A stretch of DNA of 64,000 nucleotides. Source: CACIAM-69d sp001698445 (GTDB lineage Bacteria > Cyanobacteriota > Cyanobacteriia > CACIAM-69d). Positions 52,667-62,696 of the stretch are shown here, in pieces. The position numbers were made by a program, and so were the translations under genes. Where the stretch lies: assembly GCF_043235035.1 (NCBI RefSeq), contig NZ_JAZAQF010000006.1:1-64000 (forward strand), read 5' to 3'. Within the stretch, counting starts at the first letter, position 1. The number at the start of each line of letters is the position of its first letter. The notes under the pieces were generated by a model. That model worked only from the letters and a program-made list of their open reading frames with translations. It searched no databases and was not told where the DNA came from.

Positions 52667-53139
52667 AGCCAGCGACCTACGTGAATGCAATAGGTAAAAA
52701 AGACAAAGGGGCAATGCCGGGCCCATGGCCCAATTGTTCAGATCAACGCAACACCGCTCAGGCAGCCCCAAGGTCGCAGTTCATCCCGGCCCTAGTGCTC
52801 GTTTGGGGTTGAAACCATCGCCGCAATTTCATGACGGCATTTGCGGGGATGAAGGCAATGGGGCTGGTTGCCGCTCGGAGGCTAGGGAATCTGTCGATCG
52901 TGAAGTCTTGATCCGATCTTGACCCGACTTGATGGGGAATTCCCTAAATCGCATACAGTTTTTTCGATTCAGAGTTTTTGATTCTGAATCTTTAATTCAG
53001 AGTTATTGATGCAGCGCCCTGATATTGCCTCATCAATAACACCGGAAACGTCAGGAAAGGGTAATTCCAAGAAATCTGAACGAAATTTGAAAAAATCTGA
53101 CAAGTTTGATGTCACTCAAGATGCCTACCAAGATGCCCA
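52667..53139. other. 473-bp intergenic region with an 8-bp inverted repeat
   Basis: No gene seen. GATTCAGA (52966-52973) and TCTGAATC (52983-52990) form a hairpin with a 9-base loop next to T-rich runs, and TTCAGAG also recurs downstream. Both flanking genes are on the minus strand, so the region would include the end of the GT2 transcript and the promoter of the acyl-CoA synthetase gene. Confidence 0.45.
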
Positions 53140-54210
53140 TCAATTGGGCCCCGAAGGACGGCGGATATAGCCCAGTAGGGATTGGGGATTCACCCAGCGG
53201 GCGCGGGATCCCAGCCGATCGAGCAGGTTAGCCCGCAGCCTTGGGGGACACAAACCAATCAACAGTAATCCCAACAAGGCTTTCACCGCTCCGGGCGATC
53301 GCCCAAAGGCCGGATCATGGCCCAAGAGATGCCAACCCAATTGCCAACCGAGCAGCCCTTGGCGATCGGGCGGTTTCAGTCGCAGGGTCACGGCATCCAA
53401 GCGTGGGGCCAGGTATTTATAGAGCAGATATTTATAGAAATTGCCAAAGGCGATCGGCCCATGAACAGCCAGGTGGGGATGCTGGGCGATGGTTTGCCGC
53501 AAACAGGCTAACCCCGATCGCGCAATGCGGGCCACATTCGCCGACTGGGATCCCGCTGCCATCCGATAGAGCACCTGCACTCGGGGCACGCAAACCAGAG
53601 GAAACCGGGCCGCCAACCGCAACCACAAATCCCAATCCTCCGAGGGAACCAGGGCGGGATCAAAGGGGGCGATCGGGCGGGGATCAGCAGGACTCGGCCA
53701 GCCCACGGCCGCCAGAGCGGATCGGCGGATCAGCGGGTTAGAGCCGTTTTCTAAAAAATTGAGCTGTAACAAAGCGGGCAGCACGGCCCCTTCCAGGCTG
53801 ACATAGCTGCCTCGATGGGAAAACGTTGCCCGATCGTCCACGTAGTCCGTCCAGCTATAGGCCAAGGCGGCTTGGGGATTGGCGGCCAAGGCCGCCTTTT
53901 GGGCCGCCAATTTGTCCGGAGTCCACCAATCATCCGCATCGAGAAAGGCAATCCATTGGCCCCGTGCTTGGGCTAAGCCTCGGTTCCGGGCGATCGCCTG
54001 GCCGCCGTTAGCAAACCGGAATGGTCGCACCCGAGCATCCCGCGTCGCCCAGGTTTGCAGGCAGTCCCAGGTCTGGTCGATCGACCCATCATCCACCACC
54101 ACAATTTCAAAATCTGGGTCGGTTTGGGCCAACACAGAGGCGATCGTCTGGGAAAGGGTAGCCGCTGCGTTGTAGGCCGGAATGATCACCGAGATCGCTG
54201 GGTTGGGCAT
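53140..54210 (-). CDS. Glycosyltransferase family 2 protein
   Basis: 356 residues from ATG 54210 (ATG 54240 and 54255 are possible). GT-A fold: SVIIPAYNAAATLSQTIASVLAQT at the N-terminus, the nucleotide-binding VVVDDGSIDQT, and the metal-binding AFLDADDWW. Substrate is unknown. The rest of the protein (about 150 residues) has no membrane helix and no further motif that I recognise. It is isolated from the other glycosyltransferase in the window. Confidence 0.88.
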   Translation of the reverse strand: MPNPAISVIIPAYNAAATLSQTIASVLAQTDPDFEIVVVDDGSIDQTWDCLQTWATRDARVRPFRFANGGQAIARNRGLAQARGQWIAFLDADDWWTPDKLAAQKAALAANPQAALAYSWTDYVDDRATFSHRGSYVSLEGAVLPALLQLNFLENGSNPLIRRSALAAVGWPSPADPRPIAPFDPALVPSEDWDLWLRLAARFPLVCVPRVQVLYRMAAGSQSANVARIARSGLACLRQTIAQHPHLAVHGPIAFGNFYKYLLYKYLAPRLDAVTLRLKPPDRQGLLGWQLGWHLLGHDPAFGRSPGAVKALLGLLLIGLCPPRLRANLLDRLGSRARWVNPQSLLGYIRRPSGPN

Positions 54211-54363
54211 TGCTGAATCCAGTCTTGTGGCGTTGGGCATTGCTGCTTCGGACAATGGGTTAAACGACAGGCCGCCTCAAAAACAGCAATCGAAAACGGA
54301 ACTTTCGCGATCGCCGCCTACAATTTTGGCAATGCTGCAAGGGGCCCCACTGCCCTGCTATCC

Positions 54364-54900
54364 ATGAATCGCCGATCGTCCGCCGCTTCCACCCCGATCG
54401 CCACCTCCGGGGTCACACCGCAGTTTTCTAGCCAAGATTGGCAACGCTTGAAGCGGGTTCGGGCGATCGCCACCCTGCTGGACAACGCGATCGAACTGCC
54501 GATTGTGCGCTACCGGGTGGGCCTCGATCCCGTGATTGGCCTGCTCCCGATCGGGGGAGACCTGGTGAGTTTTTTGCTGTCGGTTTATCTGGTTTGGGAG
54601 TCGGCCCGCCTGGGCACACCGCCCGCCCTGCTCACCCGCATGACTGTGAATATTGCCTTGGAAACCCTGGCCGGCGTGGTTCCGGCCCTCGGAGACTTGG
54701 TGGATGTGGCCTGGAAAGCCAATGCCCAAAATTTGCAGTTGCTGGAAGCCCATTTGCACGCACCCGATCGGGGGCCGGGGCGCGTGTCGAAACGGTTTGT
54801 GTTGCTGCTGATTGGGGGCCTGTTGCTGCTGACGATCGCCACGGCCAGCCTCAGCCTGTGGTTGCTGCAACTGGCTTGGCAGACCCTTGTTGGTGGATAG
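54364..54900 (+). CDS. DUF4112 membrane protein
   Basis: 178 residues from ATG 54364. The DUF4112 core is visible: LDNAIELPIVRYRVGLDPVIGLLPIGGDLVSFLLSVYLVW, then ALGDLVDVAWKANAQNLQLL. A C-terminal hydrophobic segment (FVLLLIGGLLLLTIATASLSLWLL) is probably a second membrane anchor. Function unknown. It ends 24 bases before the convergent dacB. Confidence 0.82.
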   Translation: MNRRSSAASTPIATSGVTPQFSSQDWQRLKRVRAIATLLDNAIELPIVRYRVGLDPVIGLLPIGGDLVSFLLSVYLVWESARLGTPPALLTRMTVNIALETLAGVVPALGDLVDVAWKANAQNLQLLEAHLHAPDRGPGRVSKRFVLLLIGGLLLLTIATASLSLWLLQLAWQTLVGG

Positions 54901-54924
54901 GCTTTGGGAATTGGAGCATCGGCC

Positions 54925-56307
54925 CTAGGTCTGGATGAGTTCGTTGCGGCTAGGGTCGCCCAAAAACGGCTTGATCGGGGGCGGCATCACCACCGGTTGC
55001 GGTGGGCCACCCCATTGGGTTTGTAAGTCCGTGAGGAGTTTGTCTTGCGCTGCCCGCAGGCTGCTGACTTTGGTGCTGCGGTTTTGAATCGAAAACCAGA
55101 CCAAGCCCCGATCGCGCGTGGGCAAAAATCCAGACAGGGCACTGACGTTAAACAAACTGCCGGTTTTGACAGCGGAACCGGCGGGCATTTTGCGCCGGGC
55201 AATGGTTCCCCGATCGCGCCCGGCCATGGGCAACAGGGCCGCAACGCCCTCCGGAATGCCCAGCACTTGCAAGCGCCGTTCCAAGGCAATCCCGATCGCG
55301 GTGATCGCCCTGGGAGAGAAAGCATTGCCCTGGCCCAAACCGGAGCCATTGAGCGATCGCAACTCCGTTTCTGACAGGCCCGTGAGCGATCGCAACTGTT
55401 GCGCCACCTTCACGCCGCCGCCTATCTGGCGGGCCAGGGTTTCGGCCATGAAGTTATTGCTGTAGAGGTTCATTTGCTTCAGCAAACTCAGCAACGGCAG
55501 CGATCGATGGCGAATCAACAAGCGCCGGCCCGCGACGGGCGCGGTCGTGCCCGGTGTGGCGGTGGCGTTGGGCAGTTGGTTGGGCGAAGCCGAGGGCAGG
55601 GCATCCAACGCCGGCCGCACCGTTCCCGCAATCACCACCTGGGGCTTGGCTGTGCCGGGGGGCATGGCTCCATGGACACGGGTGAGCAAGGGCGACCAAG
55701 CCGCTCCATTGATCCCTTGGCGCAGTAAGGTTCCGCCCAGGGCTGGCCCCGGTGGGTTGGGGTCTTCCGGATCGGGCAAAAAGTTCATCTCAAAGCGCCC
55801 TTCAATCACCAGATCGCCGGTTACCCGGTTGATGCCCAATTGCTGGAGCGCATTCCCGAGGGCGATCGCCTCTTCCCAAACAAACATCGGATCGCCACCA
55901 CCGCGCACAATCAAGTTGCCCTGGAGGGTTCCTTGGGCGATCGGCCCGTCGGCCCAAATTTCCGTGATGAATTGATGGTTCGGATCCCAGGTTTCCAAGG
56001 CCGCTAAGGACGTGGCCACCTTGGTCAAGGATGCGGCGGAGAGGGGGCGATCGCCCTGATGTTGGGCCAAAACGCGCCAGTTGGCTTGGAACCAAAGGCC
56101 CTGTTCAGCGGGGTCAATGCCGGCCGCCTTCAGGCGATCGAGATATTGCTGCACCGTTGCCTGTGCTCGGGGTTCTGCCTGGTCTGGCCCCCAAAACCAA
56201 CTGCTGCCAACGTGATTCAGATAAGTCACGGCTCCTTGGTGGAGCAAGTCAACCCCTGAGGAGAGGGTGAGCAGCGTTGCGAGTCCCGTACCGATGAATC
56301 CTTGCAC
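54925..56307 (-). CDS. dacB: D-alanyl-D-alanine carboxypeptidase/endopeptidase, PBP4 type
   Basis: 460 residues from GTG 56307. Exported: a hydrophobic N-terminus (GFIGTGLATLLTLSSG) precedes a S13 penicillin-binding domain. The three active motifs are SxxK at Ser93-Lys96 (ASLTKVATS), SxN in YSNNFMAE and KTG in SAVKTGSL. It trims or cuts peptidoglycan cross-links in the periplasm. Length fits DacB. It follows murJ by 42 bases on the same strand, so a cell-wall operon murJ-dacB is likely. Confidence 0.92.
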   Translation of the reverse strand: MQGFIGTGLATLLTLSSGVDLLHQGAVTYLNHVGSSWFWGPDQAEPRAQATVQQYLDRLKAAGIDPAEQGLWFQANWRVLAQHQGDRPLSAASLTKVATSLAALETWDPNHQFITEIWADGPIAQGTLQGNLIVRGGGDPMFVWEEAIALGNALQQLGINRVTGDLVIEGRFEMNFLPDPEDPNPPGPALGGTLLRQGINGAAWSPLLTRVHGAMPPGTAKPQVVIAGTVRPALDALPSASPNQLPNATATPGTTAPVAGRRLLIRHRSLPLLSLLKQMNLYSNNFMAETLARQIGGGVKVAQQLRSLTGLSETELRSLNGSGLGQGNAFSPRAITAIGIALERRLQVLGIPEGVAALLPMAGRDRGTIARRKMPAGSAVKTGSLFNVSALSGFLPTRDRGLVWFSIQNRSTKVSSLRAAQDKLLTDLQTQWGGPPQPVVMPPPIKPFLGDPSRNELIQT

Positions 56308-56349
56308 TGTTTTGAATGCCCTGATGAGTTCTCTGATTTGCTGCGTTGC

Positions 56350-58047
56350 CTATTCGCTGCGTCGCCACCGTCGCAGCAGGATCTGCAATTCCGGCAGGCG
56401 CAACTGCCAAGCCACGGCCCCAAAAACCCCTAACCCCGCTGAACCCGCCAACACCAACAACAGCAATTGCTCAAGCAGCGAGGATCCCAAGGATCCCGCC
56501 AGCCCCCAGCGCACCCCCCCGGCCACCCCCCCAGCCAGGAAGCTTCCCAACAGCACACCGCCAAAGGGCTTGGCCCAATCGCCCCAGGGCAAGCCGCCAA
56601 TGCGTCGATCGAGCAACCAGAGCAACGCTGCCATAGCCAGGGCATTCACCCCCACCGTGGCCAACACAATGCCGGCCGCGCCAAACCGAGGCACGAGCCA
56701 CCAGTCCAGCAGCGCATTAAACCCGATGTTGACCAAACTGATCCGAAAGGGCGCATTGGCATCACCCAGGGCATAGAAGGCTCGCACCATCACGTCCCGC
56801 CCAAGATAGACAAACATGCCAATCCCGGCGGCCATCAAGACACTGGCCACCAGTTGGGAATCTTCGCTGTTGAAGGCTCCCCGCTCGTAGATCACTTGAA
56901 CGATCGGGTCGGCCAGGGCGATCGTGAGGCCGCTGAGGGGCAACATGGCAATCGCGGAAACCAACAACCCTTGCCGAAGCCGATCAATAAATGCGGGGCG
57001 ATCGTCCGCTGACCGGGCCAACACCGGCAAAAGGGGCACAAGCACCACGTTGGAAACCAGGCCCAAGGGGGTTTGGATCAGCAAGTTAGCGTAGTTGAGC
57101 GCTGCCGCCGCCTGGGGCACAAAGGAGGCAAAAAATAGATCCGTATAGAGATTAATCTGCAACATGCCGGAGGAGAGGGCCGCCGGCCCCATCACGCCCA
57201 GCACCGCTTGCACTCCTGGGTGGCGCAGCGACCAGCGCAGCCGAAACCGTCCCATGCCCGCTTTGATTTGGGTGGGCAGTTGGACTAACCATTGCAAAAG
57301 GGCCCCGGCCGTGGTGCTGGCGGCCAACAGCACCCCACCTAGCGCCAGGGTTTCAGGGCCGGAGCTGCCCTGTTGCCAAGCGAACCAGCCGATCGCCCCG
57401 ATCGTGACGATGCTGGACAGAATGGGACTGATCGAGGGCAACCAGTAAAGATCGGCGGCGTTGAGCGTGCCGAAGCCAATCCCGATCGCCCCGGCCAAGA
57501 AGGCGATCGGGGCCATCACCTGCAATTGCAACACCGCCAGCTCACGGGTTTGCACCGCCGCTGCGGTGTTGTGGACGCTCAAGCCGGGAGCCAACAGCCC
57601 GATCGCCGGTTCCGCAAACACCACCAGGGCCGCACTCACCAGCAGCAAGGCCCCACAAACCACCGTGGTGACCGTTTCCACAATCACCGCCGCCTCCGAT
57701 CGATCGCGCTTGGCCAACACACTGACCATGGCGCTGTGGAAGGGGCCATTGATGCCGCCCAACAGAATCAACAAAAAGCCCGGCAGCACATAGGCATAGG
57801 CGAAGGCATCCACCACGGGCCCGGCTCCAAAGGCCGCTGCGATCACCTGTTGGCGCACCAGCCCCGCCACCTTGCTCAGGAGGGTGGCCCCGGCCACGAT
57901 GCTGGCAATGGACAGGATCGATCGCCCGGTCTGGGTTGGCTCCGGGGCCGCCGGGGGCGGGGGTTCAGGGTCGAGATTGGCGGCCGGCTCGGCGGGCGAG
58001 GGGGGCGGCAATTCGGAAGCGGAGGAAGGAGGCGGAGAGTCGGTCAC
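56350..58047 (-). CDS. murJ: Lipid II flippase MurJ (MviN)
   Basis: 565 residues from GTG 58047. After a proline-rich cytoplasmic tail (residues 1-40), about 14 membrane helices with MOP-superfamily features: ATLLSKVAGLVRQQVIAAAFGAGPVVDAFAYAYVLPGFL and, later, FYALGDANAPFRISLVNIGFN are typical. It moves lipid-linked peptidoglycan precursor across the membrane. It is the first gene of a probable operon with dacB, and divergent from the copper ATPase gene with a 196-base gap. The proline-rich head is longer than in most relatives. Confidence 0.93.
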   Translation of the reverse strand: MTDSPPPSSASELPPPSPAEPAANLDPEPPPPAAPEPTQTGRSILSIASIVAGATLLSKVAGLVRQQVIAAAFGAGPVVDAFAYAYVLPGFLLILLGGINGPFHSAMVSVLAKRDRSEAAVIVETVTTVVCGALLLVSAALVVFAEPAIGLLAPGLSVHNTAAAVQTRELAVLQLQVMAPIAFLAGAIGIGFGTLNAADLYWLPSISPILSSIVTIGAIGWFAWQQGSSGPETLALGGVLLAASTTAGALLQWLVQLPTQIKAGMGRFRLRWSLRHPGVQAVLGVMGPAALSSGMLQINLYTDLFFASFVPQAAAALNYANLLIQTPLGLVSNVVLVPLLPVLARSADDRPAFIDRLRQGLLVSAIAMLPLSGLTIALADPIVQVIYERGAFNSEDSQLVASVLMAAGIGMFVYLGRDVMVRAFYALGDANAPFRISLVNIGFNALLDWWLVPRFGAAGIVLATVGVNALAMAALLWLLDRRIGGLPWGDWAKPFGGVLLGSFLAGGVAGGVRWGLAGSLGSSLLEQLLLLVLAGSAGLGVFGAVAWQLRLPELQILLRRWRRSE

Positions 58048-58243
58048 GGTCGAGGGGCGATCGAGAACCCGATCGAAAAAGGCTGGTTTGCAGCATACCC
58101 GAGCCGGGGAGCGATCGACCTTTTCGCCAAACCGCTATAGTCGATCTGCGTCGATTGGCTCCCCGATCGCCGTCAGCCAACGTTCAGATTCCGATTCCAG
58201 ATTCCAACGTTTTCCCCGATCGCTTCGATCGCCTGTGAATCCT

Positions 58244-60649
58244 ATGACCCTGACCAGTCCTTCCCCATCCCCCAAACCCACGGCCGTGCTCACGGTTTCG
58301 GGCATGAAATGTGGGGGCTGTGTGGCGGCTGTGGAAAATCGCCTGAAACGCCAACCCACGGTGGCTGATGCCAATGTGAATCTGGCGACGGGCTTGGCGG
58401 TGGTGGATTTGCTGCCGGGAACCGATGTGCAGGCCACCGTGCCCGCCCTGGCGGCGGCCTTGACGGGGGCAGGGTTTCCCAGCGAAGTGCAAACTTCGGC
58501 TGATTTGACCCCGATCGCCCCGGAACCCCCGGCCACGGCGGGCGATTGGTGGCGGCCCTTGGTGATTGCCGGGGTACTGTTGCTGATTTCCACCTTGGGC
58601 CATCTCGATCGGCTGGGAGGCCCGCCCATTCCGCTGATCAGCCGGGTGGAATTTCACTTTGCGGTGGCCACCTTGGCCCTGTTGTTTCCGGGGCGAGAGA
58701 TTTTGCTAGAAGGGTTTCGCTCCCTTCTGCGCGGCATTCCCACCATGAACTCCCTGATTGGCTTGGGAACCGGTGCGGCCTATCTGGCCAGTGTGGTGGC
58801 CTTGGTTCACCCCAGTTGGGATTGGGCTTGTTTTTTTGATGAGCCGGCCATGCTGTTGGGGTTTGTGCTGCTGGGCCGCACGATCGAGGCCCGGGTGCGG
58901 GTGCGATCGCGCGAATCCTTCACGGCCTTGCTGGCCCTGAAGCCGGCCCTGGCACGCCGGTTGACCCAGGAACCCACGAAATTGGGAGAGGAACTGCCAA
59001 CGGAATCGATTCCCGTGGGAACGGTGCAGGTGGGCCAAGCCCTGTTGGTGTTGCCGGGCGATCGGTTGCCGGTGGATGGGGTGGTGGTGTTGGGTAAAAC
59101 CACGGTGGATGAGGCGATGTTGACCGGGGAATCGCAGCCGGTGATCAAGCAGCCGGGCGATCGCCTGCTGGCGGGCACCCTCAACCAATCGGGGGCGATC
59201 GTGATTCGGGCCCAGCGGGTTGGCCGCGACACGGAATTGGCCCGCATTGTGCAATTGGTGGCCGAAGCCCAGGGGCGCAAGGCTCCGATCCAGCGTTTGG
59301 CCGATCGTGTGGCGGGCTGTTTTTGCTGGGGGGTGATGGCGATCGCCGGGTTCACCTTTGGCTTTTGGGCCCTCTGGGGCGATCGATTCCCCGCTGTGTT
59401 GCAAGCGGCTGCCCAAACCACCACCCACGCCAACCACACCGCCCACCTGGCCATGGCCGGGATGGCCCCCATGGTGTCGGAGCCGGTGACCCCTGGGCAA
59501 TTGGCCCTGAAGCTCGCCATTTCCGTGCTGGTGGTGGCCTGTCCCTGTGCCTTGGGCTTGGCCACGCCGACGGCCATTTTGGTTGGCTCCAGTTGGGGCG
59601 CAGAACAGGGAATTTTGATCCGGGGTGGTGATGTGCTGGAGCGGCTCCAACAGGTGGCCACGGTGGTCTTTGACAAAACGGGAACCCTCACCACGGGGCG
59701 ACCGGTGTTGGTCGATCGCCAACCCCTGGTGGCTGATATGACGGGCGATCGTCTGGTGCAGTTGGCGGCGGCCGTGGAGCGGGGCACTCGCCACCCCCTG
59801 GCCCAAGCGATCGCCCAAGCGGCCGCTGCGCTACCCGCCCTCCCGGCCCAAGACTTCGTGACGGAACCGGGACTGGGAGCCAAGGCCCAAGTGGCTGCTC
59901 GCCCTGTTTGGGTTGGCAATCGGGCCTGGCTAGCTCAAGGGGGAATTCCTTTGCCGGAGTCGGTGGAATCGGCTTTGCAGCACATGGCCCAGGCGGGGAA
60001 AACACCAATTTTGGTGGCAGAGGGCGATCGACTGGTGGGGCTGTTGTCGGCCGCCGACGAGTTGCGACCCGATGCGATCGCCACCGTGCAGCGGCTCCAG
60101 CAACTGGGGTTGGATATTCGGGTGTTGACGGGTGATCGGGCCGAGGTGGCCAACGCTTTGGCCGATCGGGTTGGCTTGCCCCGATCGGCCGTGGTTGCCG
60201 AGCTACGGCCCGACCAAAAAGCCCAAATCATCAGCCAATTGCCCCATCCGGCCATGGTGGGTGACGGCATCAACGATGCACCCGCCTTGGCCACTGCTCC
60301 CGTCGGCATTGCCCTGGGATCGGCCACCGATGCTGCCCTCGAAACCGCCGGTGTCATTTTGACGCGCGATCGACTGCTCGACCTGCCGAGCGCGATCATG
60401 CTCGGCCGCGCAACGTTCCGTAAAATTCGCCAAAACCTGTTATGGGCCATCGCGTACAATGCGATTGGCATTCCCCTCGCGGCGGGCCTTTGGTTACCCT
60501 CCGTTGGCTTGGGGCTTAGTCCTGCCACCGCTGCCGCTCTGATGGCCTTCAGCTCTGTCAGTGTGGTGAGTAATTCCCTGCTCCTGCGTGTTAGCGCCCG
60601 ATCGGCAGTTAGTGCGCTGCCTGAACAAAACCAGACATGTCAGAATTAG
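58244..60649 (+). CDS. ctaA: Copper-transporting P1B-type ATPase, CtaA type
   Basis: 801 residues from ATG 58244. An N-terminal metal-binding domain has GMKCGGC (Cys23, Cys26), of the VSGMKCxGCVAAVE form that in cyanobacteria marks CtaA rather than PacS. Membrane helices follow, then the CPC ion-channel motif (Cys433-Pro-Cys435), the phosphorylation motif DKTGT (Asp477), an actuator TGES and hinge GDGINDAP. CtaA is thought to bring copper in for plastocyanin and cytochrome oxidase together with PacS and the chaperone Atx1. A His/Met-rich loop lies before the CPC helix (TTTHANHTAH, then AMAGMAPM). No chaperone gene is adjacent. Confidence 0.9.
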   Translation: MTLTSPSPSPKPTAVLTVSGMKCGGCVAAVENRLKRQPTVADANVNLATGLAVVDLLPGTDVQATVPALAAALTGAGFPSEVQTSADLTPIAPEPPATAGDWWRPLVIAGVLLLISTLGHLDRLGGPPIPLISRVEFHFAVATLALLFPGREILLEGFRSLLRGIPTMNSLIGLGTGAAYLASVVALVHPSWDWACFFDEPAMLLGFVLLGRTIEARVRVRSRESFTALLALKPALARRLTQEPTKLGEELPTESIPVGTVQVGQALLVLPGDRLPVDGVVVLGKTTVDEAMLTGESQPVIKQPGDRLLAGTLNQSGAIVIRAQRVGRDTELARIVQLVAEAQGRKAPIQRLADRVAGCFCWGVMAIAGFTFGFWALWGDRFPAVLQAAAQTTTHANHTAHLAMAGMAPMVSEPVTPGQLALKLAISVLVVACPCALGLATPTAILVGSSWGAEQGILIRGGDVLERLQQVATVVFDKTGTLTTGRPVLVDRQPLVADMTGDRLVQLAAAVERGTRHPLAQAIAQAAAALPALPAQDFVTEPGLGAKAQVAARPVWVGNRAWLAQGGIPLPESVESALQHMAQAGKTPILVAEGDRLVGLLSAADELRPDAIATVQRLQQLGLDIRVLTGDRAEVANALADRVGLPRSAVVAELRPDQKAQIISQLPHPAMVGDGINDAPALATAPVGIALGSATDAALETAGVILTRDRLLDLPSAIMLGRATFRKIRQNLLWAIAYNAIGIPLAAGLWLPSVGLGLSPATAAALMAFSSVSVVSNSLLLRVSARSAVSALPEQNQTCQN

Positions 60650-60673
60650 CCGTAACCGAGCTACGTCAAGAGT

Positions 60674-60690
60674 CTCCACGCTCCGTGGAG
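60674..60690. promoter_or_regulatory. 7-bp inverted repeat upstream of the FHA gene
   Basis: CTCCACG (60674-60680) and CGTGGAG (60684-60690) flank a 3-base centre, 30 bases before the FHA start. It may be a terminator stem of ctaA or an operator; no T-tract follows. Confidence 0.35.
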
Positions 60691-60720
60691 CACAGTTAAT
60701 CCAGTCCGCATAATCAGCCC

Positions 60721-61155
60721 ATGCCCGCAGAACCCAGGCAAAATCACCTCTTAATCGTTGAAGACGACAAGGGGAGACGGGAAGTCATTCTCGAAAATCC
60801 CGTCTACTCCATTGGACGCGATCCCAAATGCGATGTCATCCTTGTTTCTCAATTTGTGTCGCGTCGGCACGCCACCCTCGTTCGTCTGTCCTATGACGAC
60901 GGTACAGCCTATTACCGAATTGTCGATGGCAACCTCAAGGGCAAACCCAGTGCCAATGGGCTGTTAATTAACGGTCGTAAGCTGCAAGTCCACGATTTAC
61001 AAAACGAGGACGAAATTGTTTTTGGGCCTCAAGTTCGGGCCATTTACTACACCCTCAAGCAAGATACGCTCTCGATCGGGCCGCCAGACGAGTTTGATAT
61101 CACCTTGATTAGCCCCAATATGGTGGGTGACCCCGAAGACACGGATGATGATTAA
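60721..61155 (+). CDS. FHA-domain protein
   Basis: 144 residues from ATG 60721. A single forkhead-associated domain that should bind phosphothreonine: Arg33 in YSIGRDPKCDVIL and Ser47/His50 in VSRRHATL, then NGLLINGRKL with the conserved Asn. The acidic tail ends PEDTDDD. The partner kinase could be any of the Ser/Thr kinases of the cell, of which one (17958-23348) is in this window but not adjacent. It follows ctaA by 71 bases and may be co-transcribed. Confidence 0.9.
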   Translation: MPAEPRQNHLLIVEDDKGRREVILENPVYSIGRDPKCDVILVSQFVSRRHATLVRLSYDDGTAYYRIVDGNLKGKPSANGLLINGRKLQVHDLQNEDEIVFGPQVRAIYYTLKQDTLSIGPPDEFDITLISPNMVGDPEDTDDD

Positions 61156-61507
61156 CCCTTGTGTTAATCAGAACCCATAGGAGACTCCAGAATTTGAGCG
61201 TTTGAAGATGCTGTTGTTCGATCGATCATTCCTCAAAGTTTCTGGAGTCATGTTTAAGCATTATCCTATGCACTTTCCTATCGTTTTCAGCATTGATTGA
61301 TTCAGCATTTACGAAGCATCTACAAAGCATCTACTGAAAAAATTTCTGAAAAGCCAAAATCGAGCCTGAGCCAGTCGCTGCGACTGACTGAATTCTTCGA
61401 GAATCTAGGAAAGTTGCAGACCTTAGCTCCGTTTCGGTTTTGGCTTTTCTGAGGTTTGGGTTGATTAGTGAGTGGATGAATTGCCCTGTGGTTTGCTCGA
61501 TCGCGCC
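61156..61507. other. Intergenic region with multi-stem structure candidate
   Basis: No gene seen. Inverted pairs are dense: GACTCCAGAA (61183-61192) with TTCTGGAGTC (61240-61249), and GAAAAGCCAAAA (61348-61359) with TTTTGGCTTTTC (61438-61449). Inside the second pair lie CAGTCG/CGACTG (near 61372-61386) and ATTCT/AGAAT around TCG (near 61391-61403). On the minus strand the outer stem is followed by AGAAATTTTTT, so it may end the glk transcript. It could also be a small RNA. Confidence 0.45.
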
Positions 61508-62557
61508 CTAGCCCAATTGAGCCGCGCACACCGCCGCTCCTAACAGGCCCACTTGAGGGTTCAAGACCACCGAAACGGGCACATTCTCTAGCAGTTCGCT
61601 CACCCGGCCCTTGCTGCCAAAGTGAAATAGAAACTGTCCCCGATCAAGCAAGGGCAAAATCTTGGCGGCAATGCCTCCGGCCACATATAGCCCGCCGTAG
61701 GGCAAGAGCTTCAGGGCCAAGTTGCCCGCTTCGGCTCCATAGGCCGCCACAAACAAGTTCATGGCCTGCTCGCAGAGTGCATCGGACTCTTCCAAAGCAG
61801 CACGGGCAATGATTGCGCCGGGATCGATACTCTTTTCGCTGCGGCCCATTTCCTGCTCCCAGGTGCGGATGGCTTGGGCGACGGTGCTGTTTTCGTGGCC
61901 CGTTTGTCGATCGCGCAGAAATTGATAAATGCCGACAATCCCTTGACCGGAAACAATCCGCTCCACGGAGACCCGATCGATCTGATATCGCTCTTGCAAA
62001 TAGTTGTGTAGCTCCCATTCCAGGGCCGATCGGGGTGCAAAGTCTGTGTGACCGCCCTCGGTGCTGAACGCTCGGTAGCGGCCCGGCTCGCCCGTTGGAA
62101 TCAAAAATCCTTCGCCTAAGCCAGTGCCCGCCCCCAAAATCCCGATCGGGGCCATGGGATCGGCCTTGGCCGGCTGCAACACTTTCAAATCCACCGCTTC
62201 CAGCACCGGGATGCCATAGCCAACGGCGGCAAAGTCGTTGATCAGTTCCACATGGGGAATCTCTAGGGCTTGGATTAGGCGATCGACCTCCAGGAACCAG
62301 CCCAGGTTGGTGAGTCGTGATGTGCCGTGGGCCACGGGCCCCGCAATGCCAAAACAGGCGCGATCGGGTCGGCGATTTAGCCCGGAAGCCCCCAAAAAGG
62401 TTTCCACCATCGGCACCAAGTCGGTGAAGTCCCGGCTGGCGTATTGGGCTTCATACAGGGGTTGCAATTCCACCGCCTGGGGGGTGCGGCTGTCGGTTTC
62501 CACCAACCGCAGAATCGTTTTGGTTCCGCCCACATCACCGGCCAACAGCAGCGCCAC
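61508..62557 (-). CDS. glk: Glucokinase
   Basis: 349 residues from GTG 62557. It phosphorylates glucose at the C6 position with ATP. N-terminal phosphate-binding GDVGGTKT (residues 7-14), the catalytic region LINDFAAVGYG, GAGTGLGEGFLI and the glucose-binding EGGHTDFAPR place it in the prokaryotic (Glk) rather than ROK family. The C-terminal adenosine motif is GGLYVAGGIAAKIL. Length is normal for cyanobacteria. It is alone on the minus strand between the FHA gene and chlI. Confidence 0.95.
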   Translation of the reverse strand: MALLLAGDVGGTKTILRLVETDSRTPQAVELQPLYEAQYASRDFTDLVPMVETFLGASGLNRRPDRACFGIAGPVAHGTSRLTNLGWFLEVDRLIQALEIPHVELINDFAAVGYGIPVLEAVDLKVLQPAKADPMAPIGILGAGTGLGEGFLIPTGEPGRYRAFSTEGGHTDFAPRSALEWELHNYLQERYQIDRVSVERIVSGQGIVGIYQFLRDRQTGHENSTVAQAIRTWEQEMGRSEKSIDPGAIIARAALEESDALCEQAMNLFVAAYGAEAGNLALKLLPYGGLYVAGGIAAKILPLLDRGQFLFHFGSKGRVSELLENVPVSVVLNPQVGLLGAAVCAAQLG

Positions 62558-62696
62558 GGTTTCGCCTCCCGTTCTCAGATTGCTAGAGCTTCAGCAGGCC
62601 AAGGAACTCTGGCCCGCCCACAAGTCAATGATCTCAACGATCTCAACCCAATCACACCCTCATCCGTCCGGCCAGGCCATAACAACCCATCCCGTA

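Noticed and set aside
58706..59919. Two long minus-strand frames over ctaA (about 370 residues each)
   Set aside because: Antisense shadows of the ATPase; no domain content.
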